Positions 1 to 9,110 of a stretch of DNA of 64,000 nt are shown here, one piece after another. Position numbers and translations under genes: made by a program. Under the pieces are notes generated by a model. That model had not been told where the DNA came from and searched no databases. It was given only the letters and a program-made list of their open reading frames with translations. Source of the DNA: Pseudanabaenaceae cyanobacterium SKYG29 (GTDB taxonomy: Bacteria > Cyanobacteriota > Cyanobacteriia > Pseudanabaenales > Pseudanabaenaceae); contig JANWWT010000006.1 in assembly GCA_025055675.1 (NCBI GenBank), forward strand, positions 174,730 to 238,729, in the 5' to 3' direction. Each line of letters begins with the position of its first letter. Position 1 is the first letter of the stretch.

Positions 1-121
1 GCACCCCATCCGCCTGGATCACCTTGACCCATGCTTGTAGTTCAGGCGGCAGCAGAGCCTGTAAGCGCATTGATTCATAGCGGGCAAAGGTATTGCGCAG
101 GGAACGGTTGGGGGCTGGCAT
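1..121 (-). CDS. Hypothetical protein, N-terminal 40 residues only
   Basis: Partial gene that runs off the left edge. It starts at an ATG (119-121 read in reverse) and its first residues are MPAPNRSLRNTFARYESMR. I do not recognise the family. The fragment is basic at its start and shows no signal peptide or membrane helix. It lies 44 nt downstream of the ATP synthase gamma gene on the same strand, so it may share its transcript. Codon use looks like its neighbours. Confidence 0.5.
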   Translation of the reverse strand, partial: MPAPNRSLRNTFARYESMRLQALLPPELQAWVKVIQADGV

Positions 122-165
122 GGAACTAGAGTGGTAGTTGGTCTAATTCTACTTCTCCTATTTTA

Positions 166-1116
166 TCAGGAGGAGACGGGAGCGGCACCAGATACCACTT
201 CAATAATTTCCTGGGTGATGGCAGCTTGGCGGGCTTTGTTGTAGCTCAGGGTCAGTACACGGGCAAGTTCCGCCGCGTTGTCACTGGCGTTGCTCATGGC
301 AGTCATCCGCGCCGCAAGTTCACTAGCAGCCGCTTCCCGTAACGCGCGCAGCAGTTGGTTGTTGACATAAAGGGGTAGCAGAGCATTCAACAGTTGTACG
401 GCATCCTGCTCAAAAATCATATCGCGGGGAATTTCTCTAACGGTGGTCTCCAGGACTTCTCGCTCTACACCAAACTTACCGCCCCTAATGACTAAACGAA
501 AGATTTCATCATCCTTGGGTTCAAGACCTTGGGGTTCCAGGGGTAAGAGGGTTTGGGTGACGGGTCTGGAACTGATCAAAGATACGAAGCGACTGTAGAG
601 CAACTCCACCCGATCGAGTTTACCTGCCAAAAAGTTATCGGTAAATTCAGTGGCAATCTTGGCAGATTCAGTGGCGCTGGGGATTTGGGGCAAATTAGTG
701 TAGGAGGCTAGAATGGGTTGCTGGCGACGGCTGAAGTACTGTAGGGCTTTTCTGCCAATAATAATAAATTGATAGCTCAAACCTTTTTCCTGCAGTTCCT
801 TGGCGCGGTTTTCCGCATAGCGAATGATATTGGCGTTATAAGCGCCACAGAGACCCCGATCCCCCGAAATTACTAATAACCCTACGGTTTTCACTTGCCG
901 TGTCCGCAGTAGGGGTAAGTCCACATCTTCTAGCTTGAGGCGGGTCTGTAACCGGTAGAGAACCTGGGCTAAGCGATCGGCAAAGGGTCTAGCATCGATC
1001 ACCTGTTGTTGGGCACGCCGCACTTTTGCTGCTGCCACTAGGCGCATGGCTTCAGTGATTTTGCGGGTGTTTTTGACACTGTTGATGCGGTCGCGAATAC
1101 TCTTGAGATTTGCCAT
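166..1116 (-). CDS. atpG: ATP synthase F1 gamma subunit
   Basis: Central-stalk gamma subunit of the thylakoid F1Fo ATP synthase, which couples rotation to ATP synthesis. The 316 residues begin [19 protein letters not shown], the conserved N-terminal helix, and end in the matching C-terminal helix ([16 protein letters not shown]). Around residues 195-235 lies the extra segment found in cyanobacterial and plastid gamma subunits; no cysteine pair is visible there, so it lacks the chloroplast thiol switch, as usual in cyanobacteria. The gene is often called atpC in cyanobacteria and usually closes the atp operon after atpA. Here it follows ssb and an isoaspartyl peptidase gene, so it is detached from atpA on this side. 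Confidence 0.97.
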   Translation of the reverse strand: MANLKSIRDRINSVKNTRKITEAMRLVAAAKVRRAQQQVIDARPFADRLAQVLYRLQTRLKLEDVDLPLLRTRQVKTVGLLVISGDRGLCGAYNANIIRYAENRAKELQEKGLSYQFIIIGRKALQYFSRRQQPILASYTNLPQIPSATESAKIATEFTDNFLAGKLDRVELLYSRFVSLISSRPVTQTLLPLEPQGLEPKDDEIFRLVIRGGKFGVEREVLETTVREIPRDMIFEQDAVQLLNALLPLYVNNQLLRALREAAASELAARMTAMSNASDNAAELARVLTLSYNKARQAAITQEIIEVVSGAAPVSS

Positions 1117-1164
1117 AGTGCTGTGGGATTGTTTCCTTGTCGATCATAGTATCGATGGTCACCT

Positions 1165-2049
1165 TTAGCTTAACGTGTCTCCCACTTGCTCCCCGTCATG
1201 GTAGGCGGCAAACAGCACGGGGCAGGTTTTATCCCACCCGATCGCTCCTGTGTGGTCAATGGCGATCGCACCAAAATCACGGTGACGGCTGCGAGCTTCG
1301 GCAAAGGATTTTTCCAGGGCTGCTTGGAGAGTCATGCCATCGGTGACACGGGTAACGATTTTGACGGCTAAGCCTTCATCCAGGATGTCTTCCCCTACCC
1401 CTGTACAACTGACGGCAGCAAAACTGTTGGCGTAATTGCCAGCGGGGGTGGCGGAATCGCTCACTCTGCCAATGCGTTCAAAGCCCCTGCCCCCTGTGGA
1501 GGTGCCGGCACACAGTCTCCCTTCCTGGTCAAGGGCGACAGCCCCGATCGTACCTTTTTCCCTGAGTATTACCTCTGCCATTTTGCGCTGGAAGTTGCTT
1601 TTTCTTTCTTCTACCCACTCCTGGAGTCTTTGGTCAGTCAAGGGGTTGTAAGGAGGGATATTTAACTCCCTGGCTAGTTCCAAAGCACCGTAGTCAGAGA
1701 GGACTCGATCGGGACTATTTTGTAAAAACTGGGCAAGGTGGATAGGGTTTTTTACACGGCTGACGTTGATGACGCCGCTAAAACTTTGGCGCTGCCCATC
1801 CATGAGGGAAGCACTCATTCTAATTTGCCCATCGGACTGCAGGACAGAGCCAGTACCAGCGTTGAAACGGGGTTCATCCTCTAGGAGTTGACAGGCATAA
1901 ATCACCGCTTCCAGGGCGCTTGCCCCCTCCAGGAGCTTACTGTAAACCGCTCTAGTTATTTGTTGCAGGATAGCCCTAGTTTCCGCTTGGTTACCTTTGC
2001 CTTCGGGGTCATCCCCTGCCCCACCGTGAATGATCAGCTTGGGGGTCAT
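1165..2049 (-). CDS. iaaA: Isoaspartyl peptidase / plant-type L-asparaginase
   Basis: Ntn-hydrolase that cleaves beta-aspartyl dipeptides and, more weakly, asparagine. The 294-residue precursor starts LIIHGGAG, typical of the family. The self-cleavage site precedes Thr167 in KGTIGAVALD, giving alpha and beta chains; GTSTGG and a downstream TGxGE-like loop (CTGVGEDI) fit the active site. In cyanobacteria such enzymes hydrolyse beta-Asp-Arg released from cyanophycin, and a cyanophycin synthetase gene lies at 23.8 kb. The start ATG overlaps the ssb stop codon by one base (TAATG), indicating translational coupling to ssb. Preference for isoaspartyl peptides over asparagine is inferred from the family. 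Confidence 0.92.
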   Translation of the reverse strand: MTPKLIIHGGAGDDPEGKGNQAETRAILQQITRAVYSKLLEGASALEAVIYACQLLEDEPRFNAGTGSVLQSDGQIRMSASLMDGQRQSFSGVINVSRVKNPIHLAQFLQNSPDRVLSDYGALELARELNIPPYNPLTDQRLQEWVEERKSNFQRKMAEVILREKGTIGAVALDQEGRLCAGTSTGGRGFERIGRVSDSATPAGNYANSFAAVSCTGVGEDILDEGLAVKIVTRVTDGMTLQAALEKSFAEARSRHRDFGAIAIDHTGAIGWDKTCPVLFAAYHDGEQVGDTLS

Positions 2050-2405
2050 TAAAAGTCATTTCCTCCTGTTGCCATAGCTTCCGCTTCTTTTTTGGAAGTC
2101 AGGAGTTCCAGCTCATCTACCAGCACTACTGGACGGGAGCGGTCTTCCCCTGTGGTTTTGTCTTTCCACCGATCGAATTTCAAAGAGCCTACAATCCCCA
2201 CCAGGTGTCCCTTTTTCACGTAATTGGCTGCTACCTCTGCTCTTTTTCCCCATATTTCTATATCGAACCAGTCGGGTTGCTCATCACGGTTACTGGTACG
2301 CCGATTAACAGCCAAAGTGAATTTGGAGACACAGTTACCCGACTCAAAAAAGGTAATCTCAGGGTCTTTGCCAGCTCGCCCTACTAGGTGGACTCTATTG
2401 ATCAT
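2049..2405 (-). CDS. ssb: Single-stranded DNA-binding protein
   Basis: Binds single-stranded DNA during replication, repair and recombination. The 118 residues form one OB fold, starting MINRVHLVGRAGKDPEI and including TLAVNRR and WFDIEIWGK, which are standard SSB positions. Length matches the short SSB versions of cyanobacteria rather than the 170-180 residues of enterobacteria; only a short tail ending GGNDF remains of the acidic partner-binding tip. First gene of a minus-strand run ssb - isoaspartyl peptidase - atpG; its stop overlaps the next start by one base. Confidence 0.95.
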   Translation of the reverse strand: MINRVHLVGRAGKDPEITFFESGNCVSKFTLAVNRRTSNRDEQPDWFDIEIWGKRAEVAANYVKKGHLVGIVGSLKFDRWKDKTTGEDRSRPVVLVDELELLTSKKEAEAMATGGNDF

Positions 2406-2496
2406 ATAGTTTAGTGCCTATCTAGCATCCTATGATACTGCAAAGTGTATCTATCCTTATAACGGGTTTCGTGGTATTTCTACTACTTGTGGCTAG

Positions 2497-4002
2497 TTGG
2501 AAGGGTTAGAGAGTATTTTCGTCCTAGTCGGTTTTTTGACGGTATTTAATGGCTTAGTCGCCCTGTGGCTGCTTCTCTATGGGCTAAATTCCCTCTTTTT
2601 GACTTTGATGAATAAGCCTGCTCCCCGTTCGACCACATCTCTGCCACCAGAGGAATTGCCTGTCGTGACAGTACAGTTACCAATCTACAACGAACGGTAT
2701 GTAGTGCAACGCCTGGTGGATGCGGTCTGTCAGTTGGATTACCCACGGGATCGGTTGTTTATTCAGGTTTTGGATGACTCTACGGACGATACACGCACAA
2801 TTTTGCAGACGATCGTGGCGGAATATCAGGCTAAAGGACACTGGATTAGCTATACCCACCGCTCCCATCGCGAGGGGTTCAAGGCAGGGGCATTACAGGC
2901 AGGTCTAACCGCTGCTCAAGGGGAATTTATTGCTATGTTTGATGCCGATTTTGTGCCTGAACCGAGCTGGTTAAAGGAGACTATCAGTCACTTTTTTAAC
3001 TATCCTGCTGCCGATCGCATTGGTGTGGTGCAAACGCGCTGGGGACATCTCAACCCCAATTATTCCCTCTTGACCAAACTGCAGGCGGTTTGTCTGGATG
3101 GGCATTTTATGGTAGAGCAACAGTCCCGATCGGTCAACAACTGGCTGTTGAATTTCAACGGCACGGCGGGGATTTGGCGCAAAGAAGCAATTTTAAGTAG
3201 TGGGGGCTGGCAGGGGGACACTTTGGCAGAGGATACGGATTTGAGTTATCGGGCGCAGTTGCAGGGCTGGCGGATTTTGTTCGACCGCACGATCGTGGCT
3301 CCCGCTGAACTACCTGTGGCAATGGCAGCCTTTAAGTTACAACAGTTTCGCTGGGCTAAGGGAACTATCCAATGTGCCAAGAAATTATTGCCCCAGGTGT
3401 GGTCCCATCCCCAACTATCCTATCTGGCAAAAATTCAGGCGACTATTCATCTCACGGGCTATGCTACTCAGTTATTTGCTCTGGGGGCACTGTTGCTGGC
3501 AATTCCCACTATGCTACTTTTGCCCCAAGATGTTCCCACCCTTAAGGAATCAGTGATGAGTTTTTGGGGCTTTATTACGCCAGCGGCTCTGGGACCAACT
3601 ATCCTCTACCTAGCAGGACAGAGGGCAATCTATCCTAAAAGTTGGTGGCAGCATATTGATCGGGTGTTTCTCCTCTCTCTGTTGGGGACAGGGCTATCCC
3701 TGAATAATAGCCGAGCGGTCTTGGAAGGTTTGTTTAACTACGGTGTCCATTTTCGTCGTACACCTAAGTTCAATATCAAAACTACGGCTGATCGCTGGCA
3801 AGATAAAGTGTATAAGCTACCCTTTGACCCCATGGCTTTGGGGGAACTTGCTCTCTGTGTCTATGGTCTAATAGCTATGGTGGTGGCATGGCGGGAGTCG
3901 TTTTTCACTTCTTTGCCCTATCTGCTCATGTACACGATCGGTTATGGTTATGTGGGGGGGCTAACTCTGTGGCAGGCGTGGCAACAACAAGGGAGACAAT
4001 AG
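2497..4002 (+). CDS. Family 2 glycosyltransferase, cellulose-synthase-like
   Basis: Membrane-bound processive beta-glycosyltransferase. The 501 residues show an N-terminal membrane segment (about residues 5-35), a GT-A domain with DDSTDDT and DADF (nucleotide and metal binding), a TED-like acceptor motif (AEDTDLSYRA) and the QQFRWAKG form of the QxxRW motif, then four or so C-terminal helices. This order resembles CslA/CslC-type and bacterial cellulose-synthase-like enzymes. The only start that keeps the first helix is a TTG at 2497, directly after an in-frame stop. It overlaps the next gene, a secreted phosphodiester-glycosidase-domain protein, which suggests joint work on an exported polysaccharide. 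The sugar donor cannot be told. Confidence 0.88.
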   Translation: MEGLESIFVLVGFLTVFNGLVALWLLLYGLNSLFLTLMNKPAPRSTTSLPPEELPVVTVQLPIYNERYVVQRLVDAVCQLDYPRDRLFIQVLDDSTDDTRTILQTIVAEYQAKGHWISYTHRSHREGFKAGALQAGLTAAQGEFIAMFDADFVPEPSWLKETISHFFNYPAADRIGVVQTRWGHLNPNYSLLTKLQAVCLDGHFMVEQQSRSVNNWLLNFNGTAGIWRKEAILSSGGWQGDTLAEDTDLSYRAQLQGWRILFDRTIVAPAELPVAMAAFKLQQFRWAKGTIQCAKKLLPQVWSHPQLSYLAKIQATIHLTGYATQLFALGALLLAIPTMLLLPQDVPTLKESVMSFWGFITPAALGPTILYLAGQRAIYPKSWWQHIDRVFLLSLLGTGLSLNNSRAVLEGLFNYGVHFRRTPKFNIKTTADRWQDKVYKLPFDPMALGELALCVYGLIAMVVAWRESFFTSLPYLLMYTIGYGYVGGLTLWQAWQQQGRQ

Positions 4003-5666
4003 GGTTTTTACTCCTTGTCCTGTGCTGGTGGGGGGGGGCAGAGGCAGGTAGCAAAATTGAACTCAATGGCAAACCCTACAATGTACCCTGGCAACAGAAT
4101 GATAAGGGGCAGATATTTATCCAAGACCACTGGGTGCGGCGGGCTGTAGGTGTCACATTCTTAAGCTCCGATCGTCCAGAGCAGCAGCGGTATCAGTGGT
4201 ATGGCGCTCCTACTTTTGCCAACAGTTTGTTTGTCCCCCCTAGTCGGCTCTTGCAAATCGACAACATCAAAGCAGATTGGCGCACAGAAATTACAGGGGA
4301 TACCTTGAAAATCTTTACCCCCGATGCCAAGGTGACAGAAATTAGACGCAATAGCACCGACAAAGGGGAGCGCATAACCCTGCTCCTCAGTCGTCCTACC
4401 CCCTGGCAGCAAAGTCAAGTAGGCAATCAGTTGACTGTGACCGTTGCCGCGGAAACTAATAACCCCAACTCCCCTCGCCTGACCCAGAGCACCGATCGGA
4501 TAACGCAACTACAAATCCGCCCTGCAGGAAAAGAGACAACTATCGATCTGCAATTCAACCCGAACTTAATTCCCCAGGTGCGCACCCTCAGCAATCCCCC
4601 CCGTTTAGTGATTGACCTAGAAGAAAACTTTTTGCCCCCACCCCAGAGAATTGCCTGGTTACCTGGCATTACCTGGCGGGAAGAATGGCTAGCAGTAGAG
4701 GGAAAACGCTGGCAGTTTTACGGACTAGAAATCAACCCCCAGCAACAGGGGATTAGCTTTCGCCCCATCTGGGCAAATCAGGGCATGACAGGCACAGTTC
4801 CCTTAAATACTATTGCCACTGTCAATAGGGCCGTCGCTGCGATCAATGGGGGATTTTTCAATCGTGACCGCCAACTACCTGTATCGCCGATTAAACGGGA
4901 GGGGGTCTGGTACAGTGGCGCAGTGTTTGAGCGGGGGGCAGTTGCCTGGAACGATCGCCATGAATTTACCTTCGATCGCCTCAACTACAGGGAAACGATT
5001 ACCTTGCCGGACAACCAAAAAATTAACTTAACCAATCTCAACAGTGGCTTTGTCCAAAAAGGGATTGCCCGCTATCTACCCAGCTGGGGAGAATACACCA
5101 ACTTGACGGATAACGAAACGATCGTGACTGTCCAGGACAACCGCGTTGTGCAGAATATCACTGTTGCTACTAGTTTCACCCAGAAATTTCTACCTCCCCC
5201 TAACGGCTATCTGTTAGTAGCTAGACAGGTGCCTGAAATCACAACCCTCCTGGCTCCCCAAACCCTGGTCAAGGGGGAGGTCAGTGTCCGTCCCTCTGCT
5301 TTTAATCAACTGCCCCATTTGTTGGGTGGCGGTCCTTTACTCTTGCAGAACGGCAAACCTGTTGCCGATGCCCACAAAGAAGGTTTTAGTAAAACTTTCG
5401 CTACCCAAGCTGCTCCCCGCAGTGTCATTGCTAGGCTAAAAAATAACAACTTACTTTTGCTCACCCTTTACCCTAACCCCACCCTAGAGGAAACGACCAA
5501 AATTCTGCAACAACTAGGAGCAGTGGATGCCCTCAACTTAGATGGCGGTAGTTCGACAGGTCTATGGCTTGGTGGTACTACTGTGGACAAGCAGGGAGAG
5601 ACGCGACCAGTCCATAACGCTCTTGCTGTATTCTATGACACAAATGCTGGTAAAAATTCCTTTTAA
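3978..5666 (+). CDS. Secreted protein with AMIN-like and phosphodiester glycosidase (NAGPA) domains
   Basis: Likely periplasmic protein of 562 residues. I place the start at the GTG at 3978, because it gives a clean signal peptide (MATTRETIGFLLLVLCWWG, then AEA-G) and only a 25-nt overlap with the glycosyltransferase; the open frame reaches back to 3888. The middle contains an AMIN-like stretch (TTIDLQFNPN ... PPRLVIDLEENF), a fold that anchors proteins to the cell wall. The C-terminal half has NAGPA (phosphodiester alpha-GlcNAcase) features: AAINGGFFNRDRQLPVSP, GGGPLLLQNGK and NLDGGSSTGLWL. Family members are often annotated as exopolysaccharide biosynthesis proteins. Coupling to the upstream glycosyltransferase suggests trimming or attachment of that glycan; this is inference. 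Confidence 0.82.
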   Translation: MATTRETIGFLLLVLCWWGGAEAGSKIELNGKPYNVPWQQNDKGQIFIQDHWVRRAVGVTFLSSDRPEQQRYQWYGAPTFANSLFVPPSRLLQIDNIKADWRTEITGDTLKIFTPDAKVTEIRRNSTDKGERITLLLSRPTPWQQSQVGNQLTVTVAAETNNPNSPRLTQSTDRITQLQIRPAGKETTIDLQFNPNLIPQVRTLSNPPRLVIDLEENFLPPPQRIAWLPGITWREEWLAVEGKRWQFYGLEINPQQQGISFRPIWANQGMTGTVPLNTIATVNRAVAAINGGFFNRDRQLPVSPIKREGVWYSGAVFERGAVAWNDRHEFTFDRLNYRETITLPDNQKINLTNLNSGFVQKGIARYLPSWGEYTNLTDNETIVTVQDNRVVQNITVATSFTQKFLPPPNGYLLVARQVPEITTLLAPQTLVKGEVSVRPSAFNQLPHLLGGGPLLLQNGKPVADAHKEGFSKTFATQAAPRSVIARLKNNNLLLLTLYPNPTLEETTKILQQLGAVDALNLDGGSSTGLWLGGTTVDKQGETRPVHNALAVFYDTNAGKNSF

Positions 5667-5672
5667 TCTTCT

Positions 5673-7871
5673 ATGGGTCTGGAACTTGTCTCTGCTGATG
5701 TCTTCCTGGCAGCTTTATCCCGCGTACCCCTGGGGACGAAAGGCAACGTGTTAGATACTCTGTGGTTAGTTTTGGCAGCGGGGTTGGTGTTTTTAATGCA
5801 AGCAGGCTTTATGTGCCTGGAGTCGGGTTTGACCCGCTCGAAGAACAGCATCAATGTGGCTGCCAAAAATGCCGCTGATTTTGCCATATCTGTGGCTCTG
5901 TTTTGGTCTTTAGGCTATGGGCTGATGTTTGGTTCTAGTGCGGCGGGGTGGCTGGGAGTTTCCCAATTTTTTGTCTCTCCTGGGACTGACTTTAAGCTGA
6001 GTGCTTTTTTTTTGTTTCAGTTGATGTTCTGTGGCACGGCGACAACTATTGTGTCAGGGGCAGTGGCAGAGCGCTTAAAGTTTCTTGCTTATCTCATCAT
6101 CAGCAGCTTGTGTTCAGGGCTAGTTTACCCTCTCTATGGCCATTGGGTGTGGAATGGCGTTGATCAGGGACAGGCGCTGGGCTGGCTAGGCAAATTGGGG
6201 TTTATTGATTTTGCTGGCTCAACGGTAGTACATAGTATTGGCGGTTGGATTTCTCTAGCGGTGCTGGTGATCATTGGCCCACGGCAGGGACGATTTGACG
6301 ATCGGGGCAGGGTACAAAAACTCCACAGCTCCAATCTCCCCATGGCAGTTTTGGGCATGCTGCTATTGTGGTTTGGTTGGTTGGGCTTCAATGGCGGCAG
6401 TACCCTGGAATTCAATGCCATGGTTGCCCCCATCATTCTCAATACAGTTATGGGGGGCGGTGGCGGCATGTTGATGGGTATTTGGTTGAGCTATCACCGC
6501 TACCGCATTTTGGATATGGATTTTTTAATCAATGGTTGTCTGGCGGGTCTGGTGGGGGTGACAGCCAATTGTTTTGCTATCTCCACGGGTTCAGCCTTTG
6601 TGATCGGCGCGATCGGGGCGGCGGTCATGGTTTTAGTCGCCGACCTGTTGGAGCACTACCGCATCGATGATGCTGTGGGTGCAATTCCTGTGCACCTGGG
6701 GGCAGGGGTGTGGGGGACGCTAGCATTGCCCTTGTTTGGCGATCGGGAAGTAATTAACACAGGTTTGTCAGTCTGGCAACAGTTGGGTGTTCAGACTTTA
6801 GGCATAGTCGTGGCGGGGGTGTGGGCTTTTGGCTTGACCTATCTGGTTTTGCGTTTGATTCATCCCCACTATCCCCTACGGGTAACGAAGCAGGAAGAGG
6901 AAAAGGGGTTAAACTGGGCAGAACACAAGGCAAAGACAGAAGCTTACGACCTTGTTCAGGTTATGGAAGCCCACGCGGAGGGGCAAGACCTGCATCGGCG
7001 CGCACCCGTAGATACCTTTACGGAGTTGGGACCAATCGCTCTGCGCTACAACCGTGTCATGGATGCCCTGCAGAGTGCCCAGCAGGAAATCCTAGCCCTC
7101 AATGACAAGTTAAAGTCAGAAAATCTCAAACTAGCGGCGGAACTAGACCTCACCCGTCAGCTACAGCAGATGATCCTACCCAAGGAGGAGGAGCTAAAAA
7201 GTATTGCCAATTTAGATATTTCAGGGTTTATGTCCCCAGCAGAAGCCGTGGGGGGTGACTACTACGATGTGCTGCGGCAGGGGGAGAGAATCAAAATTAG
7301 CATTGGCGACGTTACAGGGCACGGTATAGAAAGTGGGGTATTGATGATCATGGCGCAGACAGCAATTAGTACCATGTGTCATGCGGCGGAAGTTGACCCT
7401 AGGCGATTTTTCCAGATTGTCAATCGGGTGCTCTACGAAAACGTGCAGCGCATGGGTTCAGACAAAAGTATGACCCTGATCGTTTTGGATTACCAAGACC
7501 GTACCCTACATATCAGTGGTCAGCATGAAGAAGTTATTGTCCTGCGCCACCATGGGGAAATAGAACGGATTGATACCATTGACCTGGGTTTTCCCGTGGC
7601 CCTTACAGATGACATCACCGACTATGTGCAGCAATACCAAGTTACGCTTGCTCCTGGGGATATTGTTGTGCTCTATACCGATGGCATTACAGAGGCAGAG
7701 AATCCGCACAAGGAGTTATTCGGCATCGATCGGCTGTGCCAGGTGCTGCGGGAGAACGCTACTAAAACCGCCAATCAAATCAGAGCTGCCATCATCCAGG
7801 CTGTGGATGCGTTCATTGGCAGTAACCAGGTTTACGACGACATCACCCTTGTGGTGATCAGGCAACTCTGA
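5673..7871 (+). CDS. Ammonium transporter fused to a SpoIIE-type PP2C serine phosphatase
   Basis: A 732-residue fusion. Residues about 20-410 are an Amt/Rh channel: QAGFMCLESGLTRSKN, the IDFAGSTVVHSIGG helix with the conserved Asp and first pore His, GFNGGSTL, and VGAIPVHLGAGVWGT with the second pore His. Residues 430-510 hold a HAMP-like helix (TELGPIALRYNRVMDAL) and a coiled coil. From about residue 515 there is a PP2C/SpoIIE domain with all metal motifs: GGDYYD (526), GDVTGHG (545), YTDGITEA (668) and DDITLVV (722), so it should be active. I infer a sensor that turns ammonium occupancy or flux into dephosphorylation of a protein such as an anti-sigma antagonist. No such partner gene is adjacent. 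It begins 6 nt after the previous gene. Confidence 0.93.
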   Translation: MGLELVSADVFLAALSRVPLGTKGNVLDTLWLVLAAGLVFLMQAGFMCLESGLTRSKNSINVAAKNAADFAISVALFWSLGYGLMFGSSAAGWLGVSQFFVSPGTDFKLSAFFLFQLMFCGTATTIVSGAVAERLKFLAYLIISSLCSGLVYPLYGHWVWNGVDQGQALGWLGKLGFIDFAGSTVVHSIGGWISLAVLVIIGPRQGRFDDRGRVQKLHSSNLPMAVLGMLLLWFGWLGFNGGSTLEFNAMVAPIILNTVMGGGGGMLMGIWLSYHRYRILDMDFLINGCLAGLVGVTANCFAISTGSAFVIGAIGAAVMVLVADLLEHYRIDDAVGAIPVHLGAGVWGTLALPLFGDREVINTGLSVWQQLGVQTLGIVVAGVWAFGLTYLVLRLIHPHYPLRVTKQEEEKGLNWAEHKAKTEAYDLVQVMEAHAEGQDLHRRAPVDTFTELGPIALRYNRVMDALQSAQQEILALNDKLKSENLKLAAELDLTRQLQQMILPKEEELKSIANLDISGFMSPAEAVGGDYYDVLRQGERIKISIGDVTGHGIESGVLMIMAQTAISTMCHAAEVDPRRFFQIVNRVLYENVQRMGSDKSMTLIVLDYQDRTLHISGQHEEVIVLRHHGEIERIDTIDLGFPVALTDDITDYVQQYQVTLAPGDIVVLYTDGITEAENPHKELFGIDRLCQVLRENATKTANQIRAAIIQAVDAFIGSNQVYDDITLVVIRQL

Positions 7872-9110
7872 CTATTTGACCATAATTGACCAACTCCACA
7901 GTCCCCCCGCCAGAGCCACCAGTGCCAGACTCCAGAGCACGATCGTTAGGCCGAAATAGGATTCTGCCACTCCCGCCAAAGCCAAGGGCAAACTGAGAGC
8001 CACATTGATGATATTGTTTTGTAAGCCAAACACCTTTCCCCGCAGTTGTTCGGGGGTTTTTTCCTGAATTAGAGTCTGCATAGGGATTGCACACAAACCG
8101 GCAAAGACCCCAATCAGGGTAGTAGTAATCAGAGCAGGGAACAAATCTTTGGCTGTCAGGGAAAGTAGAGCCAGGGCAATTGCCATTCCGATCGTGCCAT
8201 AGAGGGTGGTGCGGCGGTAGGGGAGGATCTGGCCAAAGCGGGCTAGAATTCCTGCGGCAAGGGCAATCCCCACACTGGAAACCGACAGTAAGTAACCAAA
8301 ATCATCCGCCCGCAACTGGGGCATCTGTTCAGCAATTTGCACAGCCAGCACTGTCAAAGCGGCAATGACAGAATAGGTAGTGACCAACTGTACTAATGCT
8401 CCCTGCACGAGGGGTTGAGTTTGGACATAGGCAAATCCTTCCTGCAGGTCTGTCCAGATATGGGGTTGGCTGTGCCCCCTTTCCCTCTCCCCTGTTACCA
8501 AGGACAGCAAAATCACCCCCGCTAGGGTATAACAGCCCCCCACCAGCACTTCCTTGCCCCAAATGCCCAAAATTCGGTCAGCCAGTTCTAAGGCAGGTTT
8601 ACCTACAGCAAAGCCCAAGATGAGTGCCCCCATGACCGTCGTCGCATAGACAGAATTGGCGGTCAGGAGTTGGTCCCGCTGCACCACCAAAGTAATTGCC
8701 GATTGCTCAGCGGGTGTAAAAAACTGGGTCAATGTGGAGACTAGGAAGGTAATAACCAACAACACGCCATAGGCTTTTACTCCCTTGCCCAACAGCCCCA
8801 TCACCACGGGCAGCAGCAAAATTAACGTCCCCCGTAGCAAATTGGAAGCAATTAACACCCATTTTTTTGACCACCGATCGACGAATACCCCCGCCAGGGA
8901 GCCGAACAGAATAGCTGGGATTGTGAAAGCTACCATCACTCCCGTAACAAAAGGGCGAATTTCTGTGCCCTCGTTAAACAGTTGTTGAGAAATCAAAGCG
9001 ATCGTGAACACCAGGTAAATCTTGTCCGCAATTTGGGAAAAGACCTGGGACAACCAAATGGAGAGAAAATTGAAATTGCGAGTGAGAGGCAGGGACTGCA
9101 TTAAGGTCAT
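7872..9110 (-). CDS. MFS transporter
   Basis: Major facilitator efflux protein of about 412 residues with twelve predicted helices. It belongs to the EntS/macrolide-exporter-like branch, judged by NFNFLSIWLSQVFSQIADKI at the start and FAGLCAIPMQTLIQEKTPEQ late in the protein, a typical C-terminal-half loop. The likely start is the ATG at 9110, which overlaps the recO stop as ATGA; the frame stays open to another ATG at 9122. Its 3' end touches the end of the ammonium transporter fusion gene. The substrate cannot be deduced. Confidence 0.85.
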   Translation of the reverse strand: MTLMQSLPLTRNFNFLSIWLSQVFSQIADKIYLVFTIALISQQLFNEGTEIRPFVTGVMVAFTIPAILFGSLAGVFVDRWSKKWVLIASNLLRGTLILLLPVVMGLLGKGVKAYGVLLVITFLVSTLTQFFTPAEQSAITLVVQRDQLLTANSVYATTVMGALILGFAVGKPALELADRILGIWGKEVLVGGCYTLAGVILLSLVTGERERGHSQPHIWTDLQEGFAYVQTQPLVQGALVQLVTTYSVIAALTVLAVQIAEQMPQLRADDFGYLLSVSSVGIALAAGILARFGQILPYRRTTLYGTIGMAIALALLSLTAKDLFPALITTTLIGVFAGLCAIPMQTLIQEKTPEQLRGKVFGLQNNIINVALSLPLALAGVAESYFGLTIVLWSLALVALAGGLWSWSIMVK

